A stretch of DNA of 64,000 nt from Cryobacterium sp. PH31-AA6 (lineage in GTDB: Bacteria > Actinomycetota > Actinomycetes > Actinomycetales > Microbacteriaceae), in NCBI RefSeq assembly GCF_030063195.1, contig NZ_JASISS010000017.1, forward strand, positions 1 to 64,000, in the 5' to 3' direction. The notes under the pieces were generated by a model. The model ran no database searches, was not told where the DNA came from, and was given only the letters and a program-made list of their open reading frames with translations. Shown in pieces: positions 27,996 to 37,099 of the stretch. The position numbers and the translations under genes were made by a program. Position 1 is the first letter of the stretch; each line of letters opens with the position of its first letter.

Positions 27996-29537
27996 TCACC
28001 CTGCGCGTTCGGCCTTGCTCTTCAGCGGGATGAGGGTTTGGTTCGGGTCAACCGTGATTGGCGGTTTCAGCCAGTACGCATTGCCCTCTCGGATGATTTT
28101 CCAGCCCTGGTTGTGCAGTAGCAGGTGGTGGGGGTGGCAGAGGCAGGTTCCGTCGGCGGTGTCGGTGGTTCCGTCGAGTGACCAGTCGTTGAGGTGGTGG
28201 GCTTCGGTCCAGGAGGGTGGTCGGTCGCAGTCGGGCCAGACGCAGCCGCCGTCACGGACCGCGATGGCTGTGCGTTGTTGTTCGGTAAAGAGTCGTTGTT
28301 CCCGGCCGACGTCTAAGGCTTGGCCGGTGTCGTCGAAGAGGATGCCACGCACCCCGGTGTCGCAGATCTGCCGTTCGACGGTGGCGAGGGAGATCGGGAC
28401 GGGGCTGCCTTCGAGGTAGCCGTGCCCGGTCGGGGCGATCGGGGCGGTCGGGGCGGCCGGGGCGACCAATATGTCTGCGGGGCGAATTCCCTGTCGGGCG
28501 AGGTCGGTCTGGGTGACGATGACGCGGACGGCGGGGCGGCGGCCGCCGAGCATCCGGCCGGGGTCGACTTCGCTGCCGAGCTTGAGCAACTGGAGGAAGG
28601 CGTCTGCGGCGATCTGTTCGGTGCTGCGGGGGTCGTCCTGGATTCGTTTGGCCCAGGCGGCACGTTTCTTGTCGACGAAGCGCACCCCGCCGCGCCGGGG
28701 GCTGGTGAGGGCGTCGTAGGTGGAGAGGACGAATTCGCCGTCTTCGGGGGCGAACAGTCCGTGCAGACGTATTTTGCCGTCGCGGAGGCGGTAGACGCGC
28801 AGGTACCGGTCGTCGTGAGCCTGCTTTTCGCGGGCGGCGATGCCGGCCGTATCGAGGTCGTCGCGCAGCCGCCTCGCCCGGCGGAAGCACTGGTCCGCGT
28901 TCAACCCCGCCGACTCCGCGAGCAGGACGGTCAGGGCGGCCGTGAGGCGCTCGGCTGTCACGGCGGTGTCGATATCGCCCAGGCCCTGACGGATGGACTC
29001 GGCGGCGTCGACGGAGAGGGTGCCGGCGGCGACCGCGCGGGCGATCGGCGCCTGCCACGGCGCGGGCGTGTCCGTGGCGGCTGGTGATCCCGTGGGGCCG
29101 GTCGGACTCGCGGGGGGTCTGAGTAGGCCCTCAGGGCCGGGCGAGCCCGGATCTGTGTCCACGGTGGTATCGCCGGGTGTGAGCGTCTGCTCGGCCTGCC
29201 GGTCTGCGGCTTCGGTGCGGGCGAGCATCGTGCCCACGGCGACGAGCTTGAACGCCTCATTCTTGCTCGAGCCGGTGAACTTCTGGATCATCGCCTCCGG
29301 GGAGAGGAAACCCTGCTGCGCGGCCAGGCCCGAGTGGCCCAGCTCCGGGCGGGAACGACGGGCGATGCTGCCGGCCATCCACGCGGCGCAGGTTTCCAGG
29401 AGACGGCGGGCGGTCGCGATGTCACGCTGCCCGGCCAGGGCGGCGGCATCCGAGAGGGCCTCGTAGTCGGTGCTGGAACAGCCCAGACGGGCGACGGCGT
29501 CTGCCGCTTGTCTGAGTTGTTCTGCCGGGGTGGTCAT
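27996..29537 (-). CDS. DUF222 / 13E12-type protein with C-terminal HNH endonuclease
   Basis: A 513-residue protein. The N-terminal two thirds is the helical DUF222 region typical of the mycobacterial 13E12 repeat family. A proline/glycine/threonine-rich linker lies near 140-170. The C-terminal HNH motif is CVWPDCDRPPSWTEAHHLNDWSLDGTTD..LCHPHHLLLHNQGW, with paired cysteines and the HH..N..H metal site. These genes are multicopy in actinobacteria; the biological role is unsettled. TAAAAT lies 6 nt before the ATG, predicting leaderless mRNA. Repeat arrays bound it on both sides. Confidence 0.92.
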   Translation of the reverse strand: MTTPAEQLRQAADAVARLGCSSTDYEALSDAAALAGQRDIATARRLLETCAAWMAGSIARRSRPELGHSGLAAQQGFLSPEAMIQKFTGSSKNEAFKLVAVGTMLARTEAADRQAEQTLTPGDTTVDTDPGSPGPEGLLRPPASPTGPTGSPAATDTPAPWQAPIARAVAAGTLSVDAAESIRQGLGDIDTAVTAERLTAALTVLLAESAGLNADQCFRRARRLRDDLDTAGIAAREKQAHDDRYLRVYRLRDGKIRLHGLFAPEDGEFVLSTYDALTSPRRGGVRFVDKKRAAWAKRIQDDPRSTEQIAADAFLQLLKLGSEVDPGRMLGGRRPAVRVIVTQTDLARQGIRPADILVAPAAPTAPIAPTGHGYLEGSPVPISLATVERQICDTGVRGILFDDTGQALDVGREQRLFTEQQRTAIAVRDGGCVWPDCDRPPSWTEAHHLNDWSLDGTTDTADGTCLCHPHHLLLHNQGWKIIREGNAYWLKPPITVDPNQTLIPLKSKAERAG

Positions 29538-29543
29538 AACATG

Positions 29544-29549
29544 ATTTTA
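29544..29549 (-). promoter_or_regulatory. -10 element of leaderless DUF222-HNH gene
   Basis: Minus-strand TAAAAT is followed by CATGTT and ATG 29537. Confidence 0.6.
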
Positions 29550-29617
29550 GCAAGAATGGAACACAGATGTGAGAGCTTGTCACGTCTTGTGGATAAGTTT
29601 TCGAAGGTTTATCCAGT

Positions 29618-29692
29618 GGTCTCGACAGGCTCGACCACCGTGGCGGCTCGACCACCGGGGCGGCTCGACCACCGAGCGGCTCGACCACCGGG
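29618..29692. repeat. GTCGAG-family repeats upstream of DUF222-HNH gene
   Basis: A GGTCTCGACAGGCTCGACC copy is followed by three shorter GGCTCGACCACCG units. They lie between the divergent HNH and SDR promoters. Confidence 0.88.
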
Positions 29693-29725
29693 TAACGGTC
29701 CGACGATCCCCACCAGCGGGCGACG

Positions 29726-29731
29726 TAGAAT
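29726..29731 (+). promoter_or_regulatory. -10 element of leaderless SDR gene
   Basis: TAGAAT is followed by TGACGG and ATG 29738. Confidence 0.6.
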
Positions 29732-29737
29732 TGACGG

Positions 29738-31246
29738 ATGAGCAACGCGCCTTCGACCGAGCCCGCACCCTCGACGCAGGCAGCACCCACCATCGACCCA
29801 CACGACCTCGAGGTTGCCCTCCGCGTGCTCGCGTCGCTGAGCACGATCGACCCGGACGACCCCGATTTTGTCACCGTGCGCCAGGCCACCGCGAAGATGT
29901 TCAAGTCGGTCAAGATCGTGCGGCGCGGCGAAAAGCGTCAGGCGATCGCGGATGCCGACCGTGAGGTCATTGCGGCGACCGCCACGGGCGCGCCCACCCG
30001 GATCGACGACGAGACGATCGGCGCCCAGCTGCGGCTCGGCACGACCAAGGCCTCGGCCGGCGAACTCCTCGTGGCCCGCCCCTGCTACATCTGCAAGGAG
30101 CGTTACACGCTCGTCGACGCGTTCTACCACCAGCTCTGCCCGAGTTGCGCGGCGATGAGCCACGCCAAACGGGATGCCCGCACCGACCTCACCGGCAAGC
30201 GAGCGCTGCTCACCGGTGGCCGCGCCAAGATCGGTATGTACATCGCGCTCCGACTGCTTCGTGACGGCGCCCACACCACGATCACCACCCGGTTCCCGCG
30301 CGACGCCGTCCGCCGATTCAGCGCCATGCCCGACTCGGCCGACTGGCTGCACCGGCTGCGCATCGTCGGGATCGACCTGCGCGACCCGGCCCAGGTGATC
30401 GGCCTGGCCGACTCCGTCGCCGAGGCCGGCCCGCTCGACATCCTGATCAACAACGCGGCCCAGACCGTGCGGCGCTCCCCCGGCTCTTACTCCATGCTGG
30501 TGGATGCCGAATCCTCGCCGCTGCCCGACGGCAGCATCCCCGAGATCGTCAGCTTCGGCCACACCAACGACGCGCACCCGACCGCTCTGGCCGCATCCGT
30601 GACCAGCCACCCGATCCTGGCCGCCGCGGCCACCGGCTCGGCCTCCTCCGTGCTGACCGCCGACGACCTCACCGCGCTTGCCCTCGCCCCTGGCTCCTCC
30701 TCGCTCGAACGCCTCGCCGCAGGCACCGCCATCGACGCCGGTGGGCTCGTGCCCGACCTGCACGAGGCCAACAGCTGGACCGCAAACGTCGAAGACGTCG
30801 ACCCCCTCGAAATGCTCGAGGTGCAGCTCTGCAACACCACGGCACCGTTCTTGCTGGTCAGCCGCCTGCGGGCCTCGCTCGCGGCATCCGAAGCACGGCG
30901 CACCTACATCGTCAACGTGTCGGCGATGGAGGGCGTCTTCGGCCGCGGCTACAAGGGCCCCGGTCACCCGCACACCAACATGGCCAAGGCCGCGTTGAAT
31001 ATGCTCACCCGCACCAGCGCCAAGGAGATGCTCTCCGACCGCATCCTGATGACGAGCGTCGACACCGGCTGGATCACCGACGAACGCCCCCACCCGACCA
31101 AGGTGCGGCTTGCCGAGGAGGGTTTCCACGCCCCGCTCGACCTGGTTGACGGCGCGGCCCGCGTCTACGACCCGATCGTGCGCGGCGAAGCGGGCGAGGA
31201 CCTGTGCGGCGTCTTCCTCAAGGATTACAAGCCCGCCGCCTGGTAG
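29738..31246 (+). CDS. Atypical SDR oxidoreductase with N-terminal extension and zinc ribbon
   Basis: A 502-residue cytoplasmic protein. Residues 1-110 are an extension unlike ordinary SDRs. A zinc-ribbon-like pair CYIC (116-119) and CPSC (134-137) follows. The Rossmann domain starts at ALLTGGRAKIG (157-166), with ILINNAAQ as the SDR NNAG-type motif. The catalytic region reads VNVSAMEG..YKGPGHPHTNMAKAALNM. The lysine (K417) is present, but the residue at the YxxxK tyrosine position is T413; a Tyr occurs at 405. An oxidoreductase function is likely but a changed mechanism is possible. It is divergent from the HNH gene and predicted leaderless. Confidence 0.82.
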   Translation: MSNAPSTEPAPSTQAAPTIDPHDLEVALRVLASLSTIDPDDPDFVTVRQATAKMFKSVKIVRRGEKRQAIADADREVIAATATGAPTRIDDETIGAQLRLGTTKASAGELLVARPCYICKERYTLVDAFYHQLCPSCAAMSHAKRDARTDLTGKRALLTGGRAKIGMYIALRLLRDGAHTTITTRFPRDAVRRFSAMPDSADWLHRLRIVGIDLRDPAQVIGLADSVAEAGPLDILINNAAQTVRRSPGSYSMLVDAESSPLPDGSIPEIVSFGHTNDAHPTALAASVTSHPILAAAATGSASSVLTADDLTALALAPGSSSLERLAAGTAIDAGGLVPDLHEANSWTANVEDVDPLEMLEVQLCNTTAPFLLVSRLRASLAASEARRTYIVNVSAMEGVFGRGYKGPGHPHTNMAKAALNMLTRTSAKEMLSDRILMTSVDTGWITDERPHPTKVRLAEEGFHAPLDLVDGAARVYDPIVRGEAGEDLCGVFLKDYKPAAW

Positions 31247-31378
31247 CACCAACGACTGCGGCGTCCAATCGGCTATGGTGGCCGGATGCTCCCCCTGTGT
31301 GATTAGCGACCGGCTCGTCTCTTCGATCACCCGGTTCCGTCAGTCGCGCCCGGCGCGCACAATCTTCGGAGTACTTCC

Positions 31379-32620
31379 ATGCCCTCACCCTCGGCGTCCC
31401 GTCCGCCCTCAGGCCCTCCCCTCGCCAACCGTTCGGGCTACGCCGCCGTGCTCACCACTCCGGGCGTGCCATTCCTCTTCGCCAGCGCCCTCACCGGTCG
31501 CTTCGCCTACGCGCTCGTCGGCCTGCCGATGCTCCTCTCGGTCCATGCCTCAACCGGGTCATACGCGGTCGCCGGCGCGGCGATGGGCGCTTACGGAGCC
31601 ACCGCCGGATTCCTGGCGCCGCTGCGGGCCCGGCTGATCGACCGGTTCGGGCGCCGACGGATGCTCCTCTCGCTGGCCATCGCCTTCGCCACCGCCCTCG
31701 GGCTGCTCTCGCTCGCGACCGGAGCCGGCGATTCCGCGTGGCTGAGCATTTCACTGGCCGGCCTCGTCGGCGCCGTCGCTCCTCCGCTCGGTCCGATCAT
31801 GCGGGTGCTCTGGGCGGCGCTGGTACCCGCACCCGGGCTCCTCCGGAAGGCCCTCAGCCTCGATGCCGTACTCGAGGAGGTGCTCTACCTGGCCGGACCC
31901 GTGCTCGCCGGCACGATCCTGCTCTGGACCGCCCCCGGAACGGCCCTGTTCGTGCCCGCCGCCCTGATCCTGGTCGGGACGGTGCTCATGGTCACGTCTC
32001 CGGGCATGCGCCCCGGCCCAGATACCCCAGCGGCCGGTGACCGGCTCCGTGGCGGTGCGCTCCTCACCGACCCGCGGTTCGTGGCCCTGCTGTTGCCCGT
32101 GCTCGCGGCCGGGGTTCTCGTCGGCACGGTCTATGTCGCCGTGCCCGCCCTGGTGAGCGGGCCGGACGCTGCCGGCTCACCGGCCGGCGCCGGGATCATT
32201 CTCGCGCTCTTCGCCGCCGGAAGTGCCGTCGGCGGCCTGGTCTACGGCGCCGTGCGCACAAGCTGGTCGGCTCGGCGCCAACTCCTCCTGCTGACGGGGA
32301 TGTTCCTGGCCGGTATTGCCGCAGCGGGCCTGGCCACGTCCCCCGTGGCGCTGGGCATCCTGATCGCCCTGGCCGGGCTCTGCCTGTCCCCGATCATGAT
32401 CGTGGCCTACCTCGCCGCCAGCGACTTCGGCCGCGGCGGCCGAGCGACCGAGGCGACAACCTGGGTCAACACGGCCCACAACGTCGGGGCCGCAGCCGGC
32501 AGTGCACTGGCCGGGGTTCTGATCGAGACCCAGGGCGCCGGCTCCGCGTTCTTCGGGGCCGCCGTCATCGGCGGCGCCATACTCGTTCCGGCCCTGCTCA
32601 TCCGACGGCCTCGATCGTGA
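31379..32620 (+). CDS. MFS transporter
   Basis: A 413-residue membrane protein with about twelve helices and an Ala/Gly/Leu-rich composition. The MFS loop 2-3 motif appears as RARLIDRFGRRRMLL. The N-terminal 20 residues are Pro/Ser-rich and cytoplasmic. It looks like a drug- or metabolite-efflux type, but the substrate is unknown. ATG 31379 has GGAG 7-8 nt upstream. No regulator is adjacent. Confidence 0.85.
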   Translation: MPSPSASRPPSGPPLANRSGYAAVLTTPGVPFLFASALTGRFAYALVGLPMLLSVHASTGSYAVAGAAMGAYGATAGFLAPLRARLIDRFGRRRMLLSLAIAFATALGLLSLATGAGDSAWLSISLAGLVGAVAPPLGPIMRVLWAALVPAPGLLRKALSLDAVLEEVLYLAGPVLAGTILLWTAPGTALFVPAALILVGTVLMVTSPGMRPGPDTPAAGDRLRGGALLTDPRFVALLLPVLAAGVLVGTVYVAVPALVSGPDAAGSPAGAGIILALFAAGSAVGGLVYGAVRTSWSARRQLLLLTGMFLAGIAAAGLATSPVALGILIALAGLCLSPIMIVAYLAASDFGRGGRATEATTWVNTAHNVGAAAGSALAGVLIETQGAGSAFFGAAVIGGAILVPALLIRRPRS

Positions 32621-32649
32621 GTTTTCCGCGCCTCGCTCCCAATAGTGGC

Positions 32650-32655
32650 TAGGCT
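32650..32655 (+). promoter_or_regulatory. Candidate -10 element of pepN
   Basis: TAGGCT places transcription near 32662. That would give a leader of about 50 nt to the TTG at 32712, or an almost leaderless in-frame GTG at 32664. Confidence 0.45.
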
Positions 32656-32711
32656 TGATCGTCGTGCGACCGGAGCCAGAAGCCCCGGTCGAAACTGAGA
32701 TGGAGAATACG

Positions 32712-35255
32712 TTGCCTGGAGAAAACCTCACCCGGATCGAAGCCCAGGAGCGCGCGGCGCTCATTGCCGTTCGGAGCTACCTGGTGGCTCTCGACCTCAC
32801 CACCGGTGCGGAAACGTTCGGCAGCACGACCACCGTGGAGTTCACGGCCACGCCGGGCTCATCCACGTTCATCGACGCGATCACCAGCACGGTGCACTCG
32901 GTGACCCTCAACGGCGTCGCCCTCGACCCGTCCGCCGTCAGCGACGGCATCCGGATTCAGCTCGACGGCCTGGCCGCCGAGAACACCCTGACCGTCGTCT
33001 CCGATGCCAGCTACACGAACACCGGCGAAGGCCTGCACCGTTTCGTTGACCCGGTCGACAACGAGGTCTACCTCTACAGCCAGTTCGAGGTACCCGACTC
33101 CCGCCGCGTCTTCGCGGTGTTCGAGCAGCCCGACCTCAAGGCCACCTTCACCTTCACGGTCACCGCTCCTGGGGCCTGGGAGGTCATCTCAAACTCGGTC
33201 ACGCCGGAGCCGACGGATGCCGGAAACGGCGCCAAGACCTGGGCCTTCCCGCCCACCCACACCATCTCCAGCTACATCACGGCCCTTGTCGCCGGCCCGT
33301 ACTCCGTCGTGCGCAGCTCCCTCACCTCCAGCGACGGGCGCACGATCCCCCTCGGCCTGTTCAGCCGCAAGAGCCTGTTCCAGTACCTCGACTCCGACTA
33401 CCTCTTCGAGAAGACCCGCCAGGGCTTCGCCTACTTCGAGGAGAAGTTCAACTACCCGTACCCGTTCGACAAGTACGACCAGATGTTCGTGCCGGAGTTC
33501 AACGCCGGCGCGATGGAGAACGCCGGCGCGGTCACCTTCACCGAGACCTACGTCTTCCGTTCCAAGGTCACCGACGCCATCAAGGAGCGTCGCGTTGTCA
33601 CCGTGCTGCACGAGCTGGCGCACATGTGGTTCGGCGACCTGGTCACCATGAAGTGGTGGAACGACCTCTGGCTCAACGAATCGTTCGCCGAATGGGCGTC
33701 GACCATGGCCACCGCCGAGGCGACGGAGTGGACAGAGGCCTGGACCACCTTCGCCGTGATGGAGAAGAGCTGGGCCTACAAGCAGGACCAGCTCCCCTCG
33801 ACGCATCCCATCACCGCCACGATCAACGACCTCGAAGACGTGCAGGTCAACTTCGACGGCATCACCTACGCCAAGGGCGGATCGGTGCTCAAGCAGCTCG
33901 TGGCCTGGGTCGGCCGGGACGAGTTCTTCGCCGGGGTTGCCTCGTACTTCGCCAAGCACGAGTGGGGCAACACCGAGCTGAACGACCTGATGGTCGAGCT
34001 CGAGGCCTCCAGTGGCCGCGACCTGACCGAATGGACCAGGCTCTGGCTCGAGACGGCCGGCGTGAACACGCTCCGCCCCGAGATCACGGCCGATGAGACG
34101 GGCATCATCACCGGCTTCACCGTGCTGCAGACCGCCGCCGCCGACTACCCGACGATCCGCCCGCACCGCCTCGCGATCGGCTTCTACGACCTGGCCGAGG
34201 GCACCCTCGTGCGCACCCACCGGGTTGAGATCGACGTCGACGGCCCGCGCACGGATGTCGCCGAGCTCGTCGGCCTGGCCCGCCCGGCCCTCGTTCTGCT
34301 CAACGACGACGACCTGGCCTACGCGAAGATCCGCCTTGACGACGCGTCGCAGGACGTCGCCCTGGAGAACCTCTCCTCAATCGAAAGCCCGCTCGCCCGG
34401 GCGATCGTCTGGGGCGCCATCTGGGACGCCACCCGTGACGCCGAGACCGCGCCGCGCGATTTCATCAGCCTCGTGCTGGGCAACGTCGCGACAGAAACCG
34501 AGTCGACCACGCTCCGCACCGTGCTCGGCCAGGTCGTGCTGGCCGCGACCTACTATGTCGCCGAGGAGCACCGCGCGAACACGGTCATCGAGGTCGGGGA
34601 CGCGCTCTGGTCCCTCGCCCGGCACGCCGAGGCGGGCACCGACGCGCAGTTCCAGTTCGTCAAGTTCTTCGCCTCGGTCGCCTCCACCGCCAGCCACCTG
34701 GCGACTGTCGCCGCGCTGCTGGACGGCTCCGCGCCGCTGGACGGCCTGACGATCGACACCGACCTTGCCTGGGAACTGCTCATCGCGCTCGTCGCCGGCG
34801 GCCAGGCCGGCAGCGCCGAGATCGACGCGGCACTGGCCAATGACAACACCGCGACGGGCGCCCAGTCGGCCGCCCAGGCGCGTGCCGCCATCCCCACCAT
34901 CGAGGGCAAGCAGGCGGCGTGGGCATCGCTGATCGACGTGGACACCGCGCCGAACACCATCGTGCGTGTGACGGCGGCCGGGTTCCTCCGGGCGAACGAC
35001 AGCACGCTGCTCGAACCGTTCGTCGACCAGTACTTCGCCATGCTGCAGTCCGTCTGGGAGTCGCGCAGCTTCTCCATCGCGGAGAAGCTCGTGCTGGGCC
35101 TGTACCCGTCGCCGCTGGCCAACCAGGCCCTGGCCGACGCGACCCGGGCCTGGCTCGACGCCAACCCGGAGCCGCTCGCGCTGCGCCGCCTGCTGATCGA
35201 GAACCTGGCCGGGGTCGAGCGCGCACTCGCCGCGCAAGTCAGGGACGCCGGCTAA
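32712..35255 (+). CDS. pepN: Aminopeptidase N, M1 family
   Basis: An 847-residue cytoplasmic zinc aminopeptidase. It has the substrate-binding GAMENAG, the zinc motif HELAHMWFGDLVTMKWWNDLWLNESFAEW (HELAH at 300-304 with the distal Glu in NESFAEW), and a long C-terminal helical ERAP1-like domain. The TTG start at 32712 (M-PGENLTRIEAQERA) is preferred: actinobacterial PepN proteins begin this way, and GGAGA lies 5 nt upstream. In-frame ATG 32700 and GTG 32664 are alternatives; the latter would be nearly leaderless. A GC-rich hairpin follows. Confidence 0.95.
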   Translation: MPGENLTRIEAQERAALIAVRSYLVALDLTTGAETFGSTTTVEFTATPGSSTFIDAITSTVHSVTLNGVALDPSAVSDGIRIQLDGLAAENTLTVVSDASYTNTGEGLHRFVDPVDNEVYLYSQFEVPDSRRVFAVFEQPDLKATFTFTVTAPGAWEVISNSVTPEPTDAGNGAKTWAFPPTHTISSYITALVAGPYSVVRSSLTSSDGRTIPLGLFSRKSLFQYLDSDYLFEKTRQGFAYFEEKFNYPYPFDKYDQMFVPEFNAGAMENAGAVTFTETYVFRSKVTDAIKERRVVTVLHELAHMWFGDLVTMKWWNDLWLNESFAEWASTMATAEATEWTEAWTTFAVMEKSWAYKQDQLPSTHPITATINDLEDVQVNFDGITYAKGGSVLKQLVAWVGRDEFFAGVASYFAKHEWGNTELNDLMVELEASSGRDLTEWTRLWLETAGVNTLRPEITADETGIITGFTVLQTAAADYPTIRPHRLAIGFYDLAEGTLVRTHRVEIDVDGPRTDVAELVGLARPALVLLNDDDLAYAKIRLDDASQDVALENLSSIESPLARAIVWGAIWDATRDAETAPRDFISLVLGNVATETESTTLRTVLGQVVLAATYYVAEEHRANTVIEVGDALWSLARHAEAGTDAQFQFVKFFASVASTASHLATVAALLDGSAPLDGLTIDTDLAWELLIALVAGGQAGSAEIDAALANDNTATGAQSAAQARAAIPTIEGKQAAWASLIDVDTAPNTIVRVTAAGFLRANDSTLLEPFVDQYFAMLQSVWESRSFSIAEKLVLGLYPSPLANQALADATRAWLDANPEPLALRRLLIENLAGVERALAAQVRDAG

Positions 35256-35284
35256 CCACGAGGAATCCCGCTCGCAACATCCGC

Positions 35285-35320
35285 ACCCCCCGCCACCGCC
35301 CACTCGGGCGGGGCGGGGGT
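35285..35320 (+). terminator. GC-rich hairpin after pepN
   Basis: ACCCCCCGCCACCGCCC pairs with GGGCGGGGCGGGGGT around a 4-nt loop, with small bulges. There is no T tract. Confidence 0.5.
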
Positions 35321-35374
35321 GTCTGCGTCTGCCCGCCGGGCCGGGGGGCACAGCTTCGACCCGACGGCCGTCGA

Positions 35375-35380
35375 TAGACT
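35375..35380 (+). promoter_or_regulatory. -10 element of mscS-like gene
   Basis: TAGACT ends 9 nt before ATG 35390, so any leader would be only a few nucleotides. Confidence 0.5.
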
Positions 35381-35389
35381 GGGTCGAAT

Positions 35390-36613
35390 ATGGACTTCGA
35401 CGCAATCTGGCTTGAACTCGCCCAATTTTTCACCGTAACCGTGTGGCTCAAGGCCATCAACATCACCGCGATCGTCATCGCGGCCCTCATCCTCCGCTGG
35501 GTGCTGCACTTCGTCATCGACCGGGTCGTCGGGCAGATCGTCTCCGGCGTGAAGAAGACCCAGAACGTGATGGACACCCAGGCGCTGAGCGTCTCCCCGG
35601 TGGCCGCCGTTCGGGTCGTGCAGCGCAGCCGCACGCTCGGCTCCGTGCTCTCCAACATCATCAACGTCACTCTGCTCATCGTCTCGGTGCTGCTGATCGT
35701 GAATGTCGTCAACACCGACATCCTCGGCTCCTTCGCGCTGCTCACTGCCGCGCTCGGCGCCGGGCTCGGCTTCGGCGCCCAGAACATCGTCAAGGACATC
35801 CTGAACGGGCTGTTCATGGTCGTCGAGGACCAGCTCGGCGTCGGCGACATCGTCGACGTGGGCTTCGCCTCCGGCGTGGTCGAGACCGTCGGCATCCGGG
35901 TCACCCAGGTGCGTGACATCGACGGCACCCTCTGGTTCGTGCGCAACGGCGAGATCCTCCGCGTCGGCAACATGTCCCAGGGCTGGGCCAGGGTCATCAT
36001 CGACCTCGCGATCCCGTACGCCTCCGACGTTGAGGCCGTGCAGGCCGAACTGCTCCGGGTGGCCAAGGCGCTCGCCTCCAGCCGCAAGTGGCGTCCCGTC
36101 ATCCTGGAGAAGCCGGAGGCCTGGGGGCTCGAGTCGATCTCCGCCGAGGCCCTGGTCGTGCGCATCGTGGTGAAGACGCGCGTCTCGGCCAAGTGGGACT
36201 TCGCCCGCGACCTCCGCCTGCACCTGAAGAAGGCACTCGACGGGCTGGGCACCGGCCTGACCCCGCTGAACAGCGTCGTGATGGCCGGATCGGATGGCTC
36301 GGTGAACGCCGGCGCGATCCCCGGCACCGACGAGCCTTCAGACGCGGCGGCCGAGGCGGCAGCCGCAGAGGCCGACGTGTCCACGGCCCCGTTCACCGCC
36401 CCGGTGCCGGTGCGCAAGAAGCCCCGGCTTCCCCGGGGCCAGCGCAAGGGCAACCCGCCGCACGGCGAGGACCAGGAGTCCGGAGGCAAGCCGGCCGAGA
36501 AATCAGCCGCCGAGAAGCCGGCCTCGAAGTCCTCCGCCGAGGAGGACGCCGCGAACCCCACCCCGAGTTCACCGAAGTCGACACCAGATCCGGAGATCCG
36601 CGATGACGCCTGA
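35390..36613 (+). CDS. Small-conductance mechanosensitive channel (MscS family)
   Basis: A 407-residue membrane channel that opens on hypo-osmotic stress. Helices lie near residues 18-42 and 88-108, and the pore helix is SFALLTAALGAGLGFGAQNIVKDILNGLF, rich in Ala/Gly as in MscS TM3. The beta domain starts GDIVDVG. Beyond the alpha/beta vestibule, about 110 residues form a low-complexity Pro/Lys/Ser/Ala-rich cytoplasmic tail not found in E. coli MscS. The stop overlaps the globin start by 11 bp. Confidence 0.93.
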   Translation: MDFDAIWLELAQFFTVTVWLKAINITAIVIAALILRWVLHFVIDRVVGQIVSGVKKTQNVMDTQALSVSPVAAVRVVQRSRTLGSVLSNIINVTLLIVSVLLIVNVVNTDILGSFALLTAALGAGLGFGAQNIVKDILNGLFMVVEDQLGVGDIVDVGFASGVVETVGIRVTQVRDIDGTLWFVRNGEILRVGNMSQGWARVIIDLAIPYASDVEAVQAELLRVAKALASSRKWRPVILEKPEAWGLESISAEALVVRIVVKTRVSAKWDFARDLRLHLKKALDGLGTGLTPLNSVVMAGSDGSVNAGAIPGTDEPSDAAAEAAAAEADVSTAPFTAPVPVRKKPRLPRGQRKGNPPHGEDQESGGKPAEKSAAEKPASKSSAEEDAANPTPSSPKSTPDPEIRDDA

Positions 36614-37067
36614 GTCCACCCTCCCCTCGGATAGCACTCCCACCCCGTCCCCCGTGCACCTGCGCGACGGCGAGAACGGTCCCGCGATCGGGGCATCCTT
36701 CTACGACCAGGTCGGCGGACGGCCCTTCTTCGCGAAGCTCGTCGCCGAGTTCTACCGGGGTGTCGCCACCGACCCGGTGCTGAAGCCGATGTACCCGGAG
36801 GCCGACCTCGGCCCGGCCGAGGAACGCCTCACCATGTTCCTTGAGCAGTACTGGGGCGGCCCGGGCACCTACAGCGAGCAACGCGGCCACCCCCGACTGC
36901 GCCAACGGCACCAGCCGTTCAAGGTGAACCCGGATGCGCGCGACCGCTGGCTGTTGCACATGCGCGAGGCCGTCGACGGCTGCGATCTGCCGCCGCTGCA
37001 GCGGGAGACCCTGTGGGACTATCTGGAGCGGGCCGCTCACGCCATGCTCAACACGTTCGACGAGTAA
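36603..37067 (+). CDS. glbO: Group II truncated hemoglobin
   Basis: A 154-residue trHbO-type globin. The core SFYDQVGGRPFFAKLVAEFYRGVATDPVLKPMYP is typical, as is the segment MFLEQYWGGPGTYSEQRGHPRLRQRHQPF with the proximal His in the RHQPF region. About 25 residues precede the globin fold. It may bind O2 or detoxify reactive species. It overlaps the mscS-like gene by 11 bp and probably relies on its translation. Confidence 0.92.
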   Translation: MTPESTLPSDSTPTPSPVHLRDGENGPAIGASFYDQVGGRPFFAKLVAEFYRGVATDPVLKPMYPEADLGPAEERLTMFLEQYWGGPGTYSEQRGHPRLRQRHQPFKVNPDARDRWLLHMREAVDGCDLPPLQRETLWDYLERAAHAMLNTFDE

Positions 37068-37099
37068 CCCTCTCCCCTTGGCCTGACGATGGAGTCACG

